Assembly (NCBI GenBank): GCA_022710935.1
Contig: JAKLFY010000015.1
Coordinates: 1-64,000, forward strand
Source: Verrucomicrobiota bacterium
Lineage (GTDB): Bacteria > Verrucomicrobiota > Verrucomicrobiia > Limisphaerales > J093
DNA length: 64,000 nucleotides
Reading direction: 5' to 3'
Part shown: piece after piece, positions 9,418 through 18,400 of the stretch
How the letters are laid out: each line of letters opens with the position of its first letter
Position numbering within the stretch: the first letter of the stretch is position 1
Position numbers and translations under genes: made by a program
Notes under the pieces: generated by a model
The model's database searches: none
What the model saw: the letters and a program-made list of their open reading frames with translations, nothing else
Told to the model about the DNA's origin: nothing

Positions 9418-10071
9418 TCAGGTTTCGATGCAGTAGCCGTGGCCGCGGCGCGTCGCGATCAAGTCCGCCCCGAGCTTCTTGCGAATGCCGAACACATGAA
9501 CGTCGACCAGGTTGGACAGGGTGTCATCGCTCTCGTCCATCAGATGCTCATAGAGCGCCGTGCGGGTCACCACCTCGCCGCGGTGATAGGCCAGATACTC
9601 GAGGATGGCATACTCGCGGGCCGTCAGCCACACCGGTTGTCCCGCCCGCGTCACGGCGCGCGATTTGACATCGATGACGATGTCGCGGATCTCGAGCCGC
9701 GGCCACGGTTTGCCTGCCCCCCGGCGGATCAGCGCCCGCACCCGCGCGAGCAATTCGCTCAGGTCAAACGGCTTCACAAGGTAATCGTCCGCCCCCGTGT
9801 CCAGCCCGCGCACCCGGTCGCGAGCAGCATCCCGCGCCGTCAGCATCAGCACCGGCGTCGGCTTGCGCCGCCGCAACCTCTCCAAGACCTGCCACCCGTC
9901 CATCCCCGGCAGCATCACATCGAGCACAATCGCGTCGTAATCGTAGCTCTCCGCCTTGAACAGACCGTCATCGCCCGCAGCCGCCGTATCCACCGCGTAG
10001 CCTTCCTCGCGCAGCGCCTTCGCCAGGCTGCGCAGCAGATGAGGCTCGTCTTCGACCACAAGGATTCGCAT
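9418..10071 (-). CDS. OmpR/PhoB-family response regulator
   Basis: A 217-residue regulator. The receiver domain starts MRILVVEDEPHLL, with phospho-acceptor Asp51 in IVLDVMLPGMDG, Thr in LMLTARD and Lys in DDYLVKPFDL. The C-terminal winged helix (about residues 125-217) contains LTAREYAILEYLAYHRGEVVT and VDVHVFGIRKKLGADLI, typical of OmpR/PhoB DNA-binding domains. It is first in the operon with the kinase, transcribed away from the CotH operon. The intervening region carries direct repeats at 11-bp spacing, the normal site geometry for this family, so autoregulation and control of the CotH operon are plausible inferences. Confidence 0.95.
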   Translation of the reverse strand: MRILVVEDEPHLLRSLAKALREEGYAVDTAAAGDDGLFKAESYDYDAIVLDVMLPGMDGWQVLERLRRRKPTPVLMLTARDAARDRVRGLDTGADDYLVKPFDLSELLARVRALIRRGAGKPWPRLEIRDIVIDVKSRAVTRAGQPVWLTAREYAILEYLAYHRGEVVTRTALYEHLMDESDDTLSNLVDVHVFGIRKKLGADLIATRRGHGYCIET

Positions 10072-10157
10072 GCTCGATCGGCGGATTCCTCGGAACGCAG
10101 GAAAAGCACTCCCACGCGTCCGTTCCGTTCCATCGAGGGGTATTCTGCCAGAGACCA

Positions 10158-10198
10158 GATTAATTTGCGATTAAGAATCCTCTTAATCGAGGCTTAAT
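10158..10198. promoter_or_regulatory. Candidate regulator operator: paired 11-bp direct repeats
   Basis: GATTAA occurs at 10158 and 10169, and CTTAAT at 10182 and 10193. Each pair is spaced exactly 11 bp and the two pairs face each other. OmpR/PhoB-class regulators bind as head-to-tail dimers to half-sites 10-11 bp apart, so this fits a site for the adjacent regulator. It lies between its start (10071) and the CotH start (10228). The AT-rich core contrasts with the surrounding GC-rich DNA. Confidence 0.55.
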
Positions 10199-10227
10199 GC
10201 TCTCTCTGGTAAAGTCGCGGCGCATTT

Positions 10228-12129
10228 GTGAAACGGCACGTGTTCCATATCGAACTGTTCCTGGTGGCCGCGACCTCTGTTCTTGGCTTGTTCCTTGTGC
10301 TTCGGACGCCAGGCAGTTCCTCTCCGACCAACCGTGTCCCGCCCGGCGCACGAGCCGACATGCCGCCGTTCGCTGGCGGCCCCGGCGGCCCGGAATTCGG
10401 ACCGTTCGAATTCGGCGGTCCAGGCGAACCTGGTTTTGGCGGGCCCGGTCCGAGCGGCCCGGATGGCCCGGGCCCGGGCGAGTTTCCTCCGGGCGGATTC
10501 ATGGGTGGTGGGCCGATGCCAGGCGGACCGATGCCAGGCGGGCCTCCTGGCGGCCCCGGACGCTCGGCCACCCCAGGAATTGGCGTGGTCAAGGAATTCG
10601 ACCTGAATGCTGATGGATGGCTCAACCTCGACGAGCGCAAGGCTGCCCGAGAGTCTCTCTCCCAACAACGTGGCAACCGGCGCTTCGGCGGTCCAGGAGG
10701 TCGTGGCGGTCGTCGCGGCGGCTTCGGCGGCTCCAACACAGACCAGGCGTCCGCCCCGACCGCCCTTCGGCTCGCACCATCCGATGTGCAGTCGTTTCCG
10801 GATGCGCCCCTCTACGATTTGAACGTGTTTCGGACGCTCTTTCTCGAGTTCGAGGCCAGCGATTGGGAGAAGGAACTCGAGGAATTTCACGACGTCGCCA
10901 TCGATGTTCCGGCAAAGCTCACGGTCGACGGACGCTCCTATCCCGAGGTGGGCGTCCGTTTTCGTGGAATGTCTTCTTATTTCATGGTCGGGTCCGGTCA
11001 GAAACGGTCGTTGAACCTCGACATGGATTATGTCCACTCGCAACAACGCCTTTACGGCTGCCGAACGCTGAACCTGCTCAATTCGCACGAGGACCCCACT
11101 TTCCTGCGCACGGTCCTGTTCTGCCACATCGCCCGGCACTACCTCCCCTGCGCCCAGGCCAACCTCGTCCGCCTCGTCATTAACGGCGAGGACTGGGGCG
11201 TCTACGTCAATTACCAGCAGTTCAATCAGGAATTCGTTCAGGAGTGGTTCCACACCTCGAAGGGCGCGCGTTGGAACGTGCCGGGCGGGCCTGGGGGAAA
11301 CGCCAACCTCTCGTATTTGGGCGATGACGTTTCGCCCTACCAACGCATGTACGAGATCAAATCCAGAAACGACCCCAAGTCATGGGTTGGTCTGATCCTT
11401 CTCTGCCAGACTCTGGATCAGTCCACCCCGGATCGGCTGGCCACCGCCCTCGAACCATTGCTCGATATCGATGGCGCGCTCAAGTTCCTCGCGCTCGACA
11501 ACGTGTTCGCCAACAACGACGGCTACTGGATCCGCAGCAGTGACTACAATCTCTACCAGGATCCCGAAGGCCAATTCCATATCATCCCGTATGACGTCAA
11601 CGAGACATTCAGCACGGGCGGCGGACCCGGCGGACCCGGCGGACCCGGCGGTTTCCGAGGCCCTGGAGGCCCGGGCGGCATGGGCGGGATGCGCCGGTCA
11701 GGCGGTCGTGGCGGATTTGGGCCCGGCATGGGATTTGGGGGGGGATTCGGGCCGGGCGGACCGCAGGGTGGCGGTGTGGAGCTCGACCCACTGGTCATTG
11801 CCTCCAACTCGAACAAGACACTGGCCTATCGGCTGCTCGCTGTTCCGGAACTGCGCCGGCGCTATCTGGGACACGTCCGCGCCATAGCTGAACAATGGCT
11901 CGATTGGAACACGCTCGGTCCGGTGGCAACGCAATGCCACTCGATGATTGCCGAGGCGGTGGCGGCTGACACCCGGAAGCTCGATTCGACTGAGGCTTTC
12001 CAAAGTGGGCTCGAAGGCGCCGGGACGGCTCAAACGGAATCTCGAGGGGAGCGTTCAGGCGGCAGCCTGAAAGCCTTCGTGGAAGGACGGCGAGCCTACC
12101 TCCTCAACCAACCTCAACCGTCAAACTGA
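10228..12129 (+). CDS. CotH-family secreted protein kinase with EF-hand
   Basis: A 633-residue protein with a GTG start. An N-terminal signal or anchor (HIELFLVAATSVLGLFLVL) is followed by a Gly/Pro-rich low-complexity region (about residues 45-120) and an EF-hand-like loop, DLNADGWLNLDE. The CotH kinase-fold domain (about residues 200-480) has RFRGMSSYFM, the basic patch QKRSLNLDMD, LLNSHEDPTFLRT and the late acidic block DNVFANNDGYW with PYDVNETF. A second GGPGGPGG low-complexity stretch interrupts the domain near residues 465-520. CotH proteins are atypical kinases that phosphorylate surface proteins. DUF4956 and VTC genes follow at 23 and 6 bp, forming one operon. A partner in polyphosphate-linked surface modification is an inference. 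Confidence 0.85.
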   Translation: MKRHVFHIELFLVAATSVLGLFLVLRTPGSSSPTNRVPPGARADMPPFAGGPGGPEFGPFEFGGPGEPGFGGPGPSGPDGPGPGEFPPGGFMGGGPMPGGPMPGGPPGGPGRSATPGIGVVKEFDLNADGWLNLDERKAARESLSQQRGNRRFGGPGGRGGRRGGFGGSNTDQASAPTALRLAPSDVQSFPDAPLYDLNVFRTLFLEFEASDWEKELEEFHDVAIDVPAKLTVDGRSYPEVGVRFRGMSSYFMVGSGQKRSLNLDMDYVHSQQRLYGCRTLNLLNSHEDPTFLRTVLFCHIARHYLPCAQANLVRLVINGEDWGVYVNYQQFNQEFVQEWFHTSKGARWNVPGGPGGNANLSYLGDDVSPYQRMYEIKSRNDPKSWVGLILLCQTLDQSTPDRLATALEPLLDIDGALKFLALDNVFANNDGYWIRSSDYNLYQDPEGQFHIIPYDVNETFSTGGGPGGPGGPGGFRGPGGPGGMGGMRRSGGRGGFGPGMGFGGGFGPGGPQGGGVELDPLVIASNSNKTLAYRLLAVPELRRRYLGHVRAIAEQWLDWNTLGPVATQCHSMIAEAVAADTRKLDSTEAFQSGLEGAGTAQTESRGERSGGSLKAFVEGRRAYLLNQPQPSN

Positions 12130-12152
12130 ACCCCTCACTTCCCCCACTCCAC

Positions 12153-12839
12153 ATGCAACTGCCTGCCTCGATTCGCGAACTGTTCCTGAACCCGACCGCC
12201 ACTGCCTCCCTTCCCGGATTCGCCCTGAGCCTCTGTCTTGCAGCCGTCCTCGGGATGTTCCTCGGACAAGCCTACGTCCATTTCGGCCAATCCCTCTCGA
12301 ACCGCCGGCTTTTTGCCCGGAACTTCGTTCTGCTGGCGGTCACGACCACCCTGATCATCAGCATTGTCAAGTCGTCGCTCGCGCTCTCCTTGGGCCTGGT
12401 CGGGGCGCTCTCGATTGTCCGGTTTCGCGCCGCGATCAAAGAACCCGAAGAACTCGCCTTTCTCTTCCTGGCCATTAGCATCGGCTTGGGATTGGGTGCC
12501 GGCCAGGCCCTGGTCACCATCGTCGCCCTCGTCATCATCCTGGGTCTGATCGCCCTCCGCAGCCTGGTCCGCCGCAAGCCCGATCAGCCCAATTCCTTCC
12601 TCACCGTCACCAGCCCGTCTCCGGCAAAGCTCGGCCCCCAACAAATCCTTGGCGCCCTGGCCAAGGCCGGCGCCCAGGCGCAACTCAAGCGGTTCGATGA
12701 AACCCCCGACCGCATCGAGGCGGCGTTCGTCGTCGATTTCCAGGACGCCAGCCGGCTCGAGTCCTTCGCCGCCCAGGTCCGCAACCTCAATCCCCAGGTG
12801 CAAGTCAGTTGCCTGGACGACCGCGGGTTGGCCGCTTGA
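12153..12839 (+). CDS. DUF4956 membrane protein
   Basis: A 228-residue protein with about four transmembrane helices in the first 140 residues (PGFALSLCLAAVLGMFLG, FVLLAVTTTLIISIV, LALSLGLVGALSIVRFRAAI, ALVTIVALVIILGLIAL). The block GALSIVRFRAAIKEPEELAFLF, here cited by its ends only, is the DUF4956 hallmark: SIVRFR and KEPEELA. A soluble alpha/beta domain follows. No biochemical activity is established for the family; it is repeatedly found beside VTC-domain and CotH genes. The position between those two here supports a membrane component of the same process. Confidence 0.85.
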   Translation: MQLPASIRELFLNPTATASLPGFALSLCLAAVLGMFLGQAYVHFGQSLSNRRLFARNFVLLAVTTTLIISIVKSSLALSLGLVGALSIVRFRAAIKEPEELAFLFLAISIGLGLGAGQALVTIVALVIILGLIALRSLVRRKPDQPNSFLTVTSPSPAKLGPQQILGALAKAGAQAQLKRFDETPDRIEAAFVVDFQDASRLESFAAQVRNLNPQVQVSCLDDRGLAA

Positions 12840-12845
12840 ACCGGG

Positions 12846-13541
12846 ATGAACGCTCCCCTGCCCCGGCCCCGTTACGAGCGCAAATTCGTTGCCGCGGGAT
12901 TGTCCCTCGCCGAGACGCTGGCCTTGGTACGGCAGCATCCCGCCCTGTTCCGAGTCGCCTACCCCGCGCGCCAGGTGAACAATCTCTACCTCGACTCGCC
13001 TGCCATGCGGGACTACCTCGATCACGTCCACGGCGCCGCTCACCGGCTCAAGACCCGGATCCGCTGGTACGGGCGCGAACACGGCCGGATTCCCCTTCCC
13101 GTTCTCGAACGCAAACTCAAGTTCGGACATGTCGGCGGCAAAGAATCCCACCCATTGCCGGAGATCACGCTCGATGGCACCGTGCCGATGGAGACACTCG
13201 ATGCCGCCATAGGTGGCGCTGCGCTCCCGCCGCTCCTGCGCGCCTCATTGCGCCATCTTCAACCTGTGCTGATCAACCGCTACGAACGCCACTATTTCTT
13301 GAGCGCCGATGGTCGCTTCCGCCTGACCGTCGACACGAACCTTCTCTTCCTCGGAGTCCGGCCGTCTGCGGGATGCGTCGCAGCCCTGCCTCTCGGAGAT
13401 CGGTCGCCTGTCATCGAACTGAAGTACGGCCCCGACCACGCCGCAGCCGCCGCCACAATCGGCAACGCCATCCCCTTCCGCATGGTCCGGTTCTCGAAGT
13501 ACGTCCTGGGCATCGAACGCTGGCTGGCCCTCCAGAATTAG
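12846..13541 (+). CDS. VTC-domain polyphosphate polymerase-like protein
   Basis: A 231-residue VTC-domain protein. The opening PRYERKFVA is the conserved basic strand of the triphosphate-tunnel fold; RQVNNLYLDSP, KTRIRWYG and LERKLKFG supply the alternating Arg/Lys residues expected to line the tunnel, and VIELKYGP near residue 195 gives a conserved Glu-Lys strand. The yeast homologue Vtc4 makes polyphosphate from ATP. It begins 6 bp after the DUF4956 stop, so the two are almost certainly cotranslated. Polymerase activity is inferred from family membership. Palindromic repeats start right at its stop codon. Confidence 0.85.
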   Translation: MNAPLPRPRYERKFVAAGLSLAETLALVRQHPALFRVAYPARQVNNLYLDSPAMRDYLDHVHGAAHRLKTRIRWYGREHGRIPLPVLERKLKFGHVGGKESHPLPEITLDGTVPMETLDAAIGGAALPPLLRASLRHLQPVLINRYERHYFLSADGRFRLTVDTNLLFLGVRPSAGCVAALPLGDRSPVIELKYGPDHAAAAATIGNAIPFRMVRFSKYVLGIERWLALQN

Positions 13542-13695
13542 CGAGGCTCTGTCTCAGACCGACACAGCGGATTGCCAGATCGTTTGGGGTGGGCCCTCGC
13601 TATCGTCACTGGCAGGCGACGCCTCGCTAACCCGGAAATCTCACCAGTGGGGCGGTCGCGGTATTCCTGACGGTCCGTGGGTGAGATTTCCGGGT
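13538..13695. repeat. Two adjoining inverted-repeat elements
   Basis: TTAGCGAGGC (13538-13547) pairs with GCCTCGCTAA (13621-13630). Directly after it, ACCCGGAAATCTCAC (13630-13644) pairs perfectly with GTGAGATTTCCGGGT (13681-13695). The first arm overlaps the VTC stop codon, so the pair may form the 3' end structure of that transcript. The segment CTCAGACCGAC.CAGCG at 13553 recurs after the nitrilase gene at about 14994. Confidence 0.8.
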
Positions 13696-14103
13696 CTGTG
13701 AAACCCGCGCCCAGCAAGGAGAATTGGCTCATCGGTTCAGCAGCGCCGGGACGCGCCCCAGCCGCTTGGGTGACGCGGGCACGCGGACACAGTGTGGTCG
13801 AGATTGGGTCCTTCGGTTTGGGGCGCGGGTTTCTGATGAGCCCGCATTTCAGGTCAGATGTGAAGGTGACCGGTCAGATGACGTCAAAAGTTGGTGAGAA
13901 ATGCGGGCTAAGAGGCGCCGCTGCGCGGCGCCAAAACTTGACTCATTTGGTCCAGATTTTGAAAAGGAAGTCGCTCGAGTCCGCACATTTACACCCCGAC
14001 GGTGCACCGGGCGGTCAGACTTCGCAAGACGACTGCCATGCGGGCTGGAAATGACGTTCGTTTTGCTGTTCACGGCCTTGCCAGTTTGCGTCATGCTGGC
14101 CCC
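13696..14103. repeat. Gene-free spacer with stacked palindromes
   Basis: No gene is supported. AGCCCGCATTTC (13839-13850) pairs with GAAATGCGGGCT (13898-13909). A tight hairpin, GGCGCCGC (13914-13921)/GCGGCGCC (13925-13932), follows. Bases 13982-14047 are an inverted copy of an element also found at 58059-58124; GCGAAGTCTGACCGCC, GTGCACCG and CGGGGTGT are shared. Confidence 0.7.
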
Positions 14104-14964
14104 GTGACTGCGCCTCGATCTCTCCAGGTTTCCTGTGTACAACTGCACTGGGCCAAGCCGCTGGCCCGCAACCTCGATCGCACGCTCCACTATATCCGGC
14201 TTGCGGCAGCCGAAGGCAGCCGGGTCGTGCTGTTTCCAGAAACCAGCCTCACTGGCTACTACTTCCCCGATCTGATGCAACTCGATCCGCGCGACGTGCA
14301 GGCCGCCCTCGACCGCACCTGCCAGGCCGCCGCCCAAGCCGGCCTGTGGGTCATTGTCGGCACAGCGCGCCGGACGCCGGATCGCCTGCTCAACCTCGCC
14401 CACGTCATCTCGCCTCAAGGCGACATCGTGCATGAGTATGCCAAGGTCCATTTGGCCGGGCGCGACGAGCACACGTACTGCCGCGGCGGCGACAAGCTCT
14501 CGCTCTTCGAGATCGACGGCATCCGCTGCACGCTGGCGATCTGCCGCGACGGACGGCATCCGGAAGTCTATCGCCTGCCGGCCATGCTCGGGGCGCAAAT
14601 CCTCTTCCATCCCTCGTGCAGTTCGGACGAGATCGAGGCCGTGATCTGGAAACGGACGTCGGGACGCGCGCAGCAGCCGGTGGGCCCAAACAGCCGGATG
14701 TTCCACTGCGTGGCCAACACCATCGGCCAATCGCCCGACGGCCGGCAGACCTCGAGCGGCCAGTCGTTCATCCGCGAGCCCAATGGCATGCCGCTGGCCG
14801 AGGCCGGCTGGTACGGGGAGGAGATGATCACCGCCGTGCTCGATCTCGACCGCGCCAGCCGCAGTTACGCGCTCGACAGCCTGAACGATCCGCCCTTCCT
14901 CAAGCCCTACTGGCAGAAGATGCTCGAAGCCGTCGAGGCCCGCGCCAACCTCAAGCCAGAGTAG
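14104..14964 (+). CDS. Carbon-nitrogen hydrolase (nitrilase superfamily)
   Basis: A 286-residue amidohydrolase of the nitrilase superfamily, which cleaves amides or nitriles by a Cys thiol-ester mechanism. The Glu-Lys-Cys triad is visible: Glu46 in FPETSLTGY, Lys114 in HEYAKVHLAG and Cys147 in LAICRDGRHPE. GTG at 14104 places LQVSCVQLHW at the expected N-terminus; the frame is open upstream, with ATG at 14038 and 14002. RHPEVYR after the Cys resembles other bacterial predicted amidohydrolases, but the substrate cannot be named. The gene has no functional neighbour. Confidence 0.88.
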   Translation: MTAPRSLQVSCVQLHWAKPLARNLDRTLHYIRLAAAEGSRVVLFPETSLTGYYFPDLMQLDPRDVQAALDRTCQAAAQAGLWVIVGTARRTPDRLLNLAHVISPQGDIVHEYAKVHLAGRDEHTYCRGGDKLSLFEIDGIRCTLAICRDGRHPEVYRLPAMLGAQILFHPSCSSDEIEAVIWKRTSGRAQQPVGPNSRMFHCVANTIGQSPDGRQTSSGQSFIREPNGMPLAEAGWYGEEMITAVLDLDRASRSYALDSLNDPPFLKPYWQKMLEAVEARANLKPE

Positions 14965-15441
14965 CAGCGCCCAACCAAACCCCTGGCAAGGCTCTCAGAC
15001 CGACGCAGCGTGTCACCAGATCCACGCATTGCAGCCATGCCGCGTTTCAAAACAAATCGCAGAATGAACTCCGCCCCAGGTGCCCGAGGTATCTTGCGGC
15101 CAACTGTTGGATCGGCTTGGGCGGGCCGATGTCCAATCGTGGCCGATGTCCAATCGTCTCAGCGCCGTTCCTGTGCCAGATATTTCGGCGCGACGGCTTC
15201 CAACTCCGCAGCAATCTGTTCCAGGGGCGCGGAGAAGCGGATTTGTTTGCCGAGGCTGATGGCGATCGGCGCGGTGATTGAGGCCGCGATCAGCCTCCCG
15301 CCCCTCGATCAGGCACGCTGCCGTCCGCGGATGGTCCCAAGACACCGGGCGCAAAAACTCCTGCACTTCGCTCTTGCCCCTTTGCTCTCTGCCGCCTTAG
15401 TCTTCTGCCCACGCATTCCCAAGCAAGAACAACAGCACATC
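14965..15441. other. Spacer; possible decayed minus-strand coding remnant
   Basis: No complete gene is supported. The open frame ahead of the next gene is open here too, but it lacks protein-like composition before 15442. On the minus strand, roughly 15285 down to 15161, the sequence reads IAISLGKQIRFSAPLEQIA and continues plausibly to a stop; a neighbouring frame reads plausibly above it. This could be a frameshifted relic. Evidence is weak. GATGTCCAATCGT-type repeats occur near 15129-15160. Confidence 0.25.
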
Positions 15442-18400
15442 ATGGAACGACTTATGAAGCGTCTATCGATTGCGACGGTGGCCGCCACGGCCTTTGTGGC
15501 GGCGTCTCTCACCGTTGGAGCCAAAGACATCATCGTCACGACGACGAACAGTGATTCTCCGCCCGCAGGGCAGACATCGCTCAAGCAAGCCATCAGCCAA
15601 CTGGCGGCCGGCGACACCATCAAGTTCAACATCCCGGGGACCGGACCGCACATCCTGGTCACGCCGATGGGCGGGTATCCGCTGATCACGGCGAACGACG
15701 TCACGATCGACGGCTACACGCAGCCGGACTCGAAGCCCAACAGCAACGGCATTCTGGGCGGCAACAACGCGGTCATACAGATCGTGCTCGATTCGACGAG
15801 CGAGGAGACTCAGCCAAGCGTCGATCCCGAGAAACCCGAACTGCTCGTTCGGCGTTCGACGCGCCTGCCCTACTCGGGGTATGGCGACAGCGAGAACGCC
15901 ATCGTCGGCGTCCTTGGCGGCGACAACTTTAAGATCCGCGGCATCAGCTTCATCGGCCGCCACACCGCCGGGAGCGACGAGGATCCCGCGCTCTATGCGA
16001 TCGCTCTGCTCAACGAAGCCAAGAATGCCAAGGTCCAGGGGTGCTGGTTCGGCCTGACCCCGGGCGATCCCTATCTCCAGGAGAACCTCAAGCCCGTCAC
16101 CGACGCCGTGGCCGCCTTCCGGTGGCGCGATGGGGGTGACGTCTACTCGGAGGGGCTGATCGTCGGCACCGACGGCGACAAGGTGAACGACCTCCAGGAG
16201 TTCAACGTCATCCTCGGCTGCCACATCGCCCTCGCGCTCGAAGCCCCGAATGTGCGCGTGTCCGGCAACTATGTGAACGTCTTTCCGGACGGGATGACCT
16301 TCGTGGACGTGGATGCTGTCAGCGCCAGCCTCGAGATGGTTGGCCGCACGGGCAACGACGCCAGTGTCGAGTTCTTCGAAAACGGGCGAGTCACCGACAA
16401 CACGGTCATCGGCACCAACGGCGACGGCAACAGCGACGGCAACGAGCGCAATATCGTGGCCCACGCGGTCTATGACCACGACATCGAGTTCTACAGCAAC
16501 GCCACGAACGTCGTCGTGGCCGGCAATTACTTCGGCGTGGCCGTCGATGGAACCACGGCCCAGAAGGCGTTAACGTTCAGAACGCCCAATTTCATCAGTC
16601 TCCCCGGCACGGCCCAGGTGCGCATCGGCTCGAACGGCGACGGCAAAAGCGACGACATCGAGGGGAATGTGATCGTTGGGGTTCCGGGGACTCTATTCGT
16701 CGAAGCCGGCGCCACGGTGCCCATCACTGCGCGTCGCAACAAGATGTCCGGTAACTATTTCAGCGCATTCCCGTTCTTCAGTGGCGAGAATGGGCGCACC
16801 TATGAGGATTACTACGCCAACGCCATTCTGGATCCTTGGACGTCCGGCGTGGTGCCTGCGATCGACGCCGTGACCGATGGCATCATGACAGGCACCCTGC
16901 CGCCGCCCAAACTCGATGCCGGCTACACCAAGCACGTGGTCGACATCTACGTCGTCGATCCCGTGGCCGAAGCGATGGTTTTGACCCACCCCGGCACCTA
17001 CGTCGGCTCGTTTGTCGACAACGGGCTCAATGACAAAAACCCGGCTGCCAACGCGTTCAACGTCGATCTGCGCGCGATGCCGATCAAACCCGGCGTCAAC
17101 ATCGCACTGGCGGTCACCTACACCGGCGACGCCACCGGAACCTCGGGCACCAATTCCCTCACCGCCCCGCTCTCATACTCGGCCCTCGCCAACATGCCGA
17201 TCCTCACCCCGGGCAGCATCGAGTCCGTGGGCCTCTCGCGCATCGTTCCGGACACGCCGATCATCGTGCCGAACTACGACAAGCTGGGCAACTGGGAGCC
17301 ATACGCCAGCGTCTTGGGCAACTCGACCTTCCTGATCGAAGGCAATACGTTCGCGGATGGGACGACCGACAAACAACGTTTCGTGGTCGCCCTTCAACCG
17401 GTCGACGGCAAAGCGGGCAAGATGGTCGAGGGCTTCTACACGGACGCCGGACAGCCGTTCAAAGATGCCATCAACGCCTCGCGGCAAAACGGCAACCCGG
17501 GCCGCGTCGCGGGCGACAAGCGCCCCGGCGCACAGAACTACATCGTCGGCGGCGAGGCCTCGCCGCACGCGCTCGACCCTGCGCTGTTCAACACCGACAA
17601 CCGCTGGACTGGCGGGATGGACCGCGGGGTTGACGGTCGTTATGGCTGCGTGCAGGTCTTCTCGCTCGATACGGCGTCATTGACCCCCACTCCGCTGACC
17701 AAGGCGATTGACGCCAACCTGGGGCGCCTCGCCTCGGGAACACCGGGCACTGTGCCTGAAATCAGCCGTTTCGGCGGCGATGTGGTCGGCCTGGACAACG
17801 GCAACTTCGTCGTGGTGATTGACGACCGTTCCAACCTGATCGCGCCCTTCCGCGCGCCCACGGCGGTCATCATCCAGCCCGACGGCACGGTGGTGAAGGA
17901 GACCTTCCAGATCGGGACCGAAAGCGATCAGATCTGGGCCAACGTCGCCGCCATCAAGGGCGGGTTCGCCGCCCGGTTCAAAGGCGTCATTTACGTCTAC
18001 AACAACGCCGGCACCCTCCAAACCACGATCCCTCAGTCGTCGTCCGGAGCCAGCTTTGACACCGGCCGCGGCGACGGCACACGGCTCGCCGGGCACATCA
18101 ATTCGCCGTATGTCTACCTGCTCGGCAAAGCCACCGACGCCCAGGTCGTCAAGCTCGCCGCCTGGGATACCCGCGATCCGCAGCGCGTCACCACCTTCGA
18201 CGTGAGCGAACCGGCCTTCGCAGGCAGCTTCGACCGCGTGAATGTCGCCGTCGATGCCTTGAACCGCGTCACCGTGGGCTGGACCGCGCTGCCTGAGGGA
18301 TACGAAGCCAATCAGGTCGCCGCCCGCGTGCTGGCCCTCAACGAGGAGACCATGACCATCACGCCGCTGACGCCGAGCTTCTTCCCCTTCATCAACGTGG

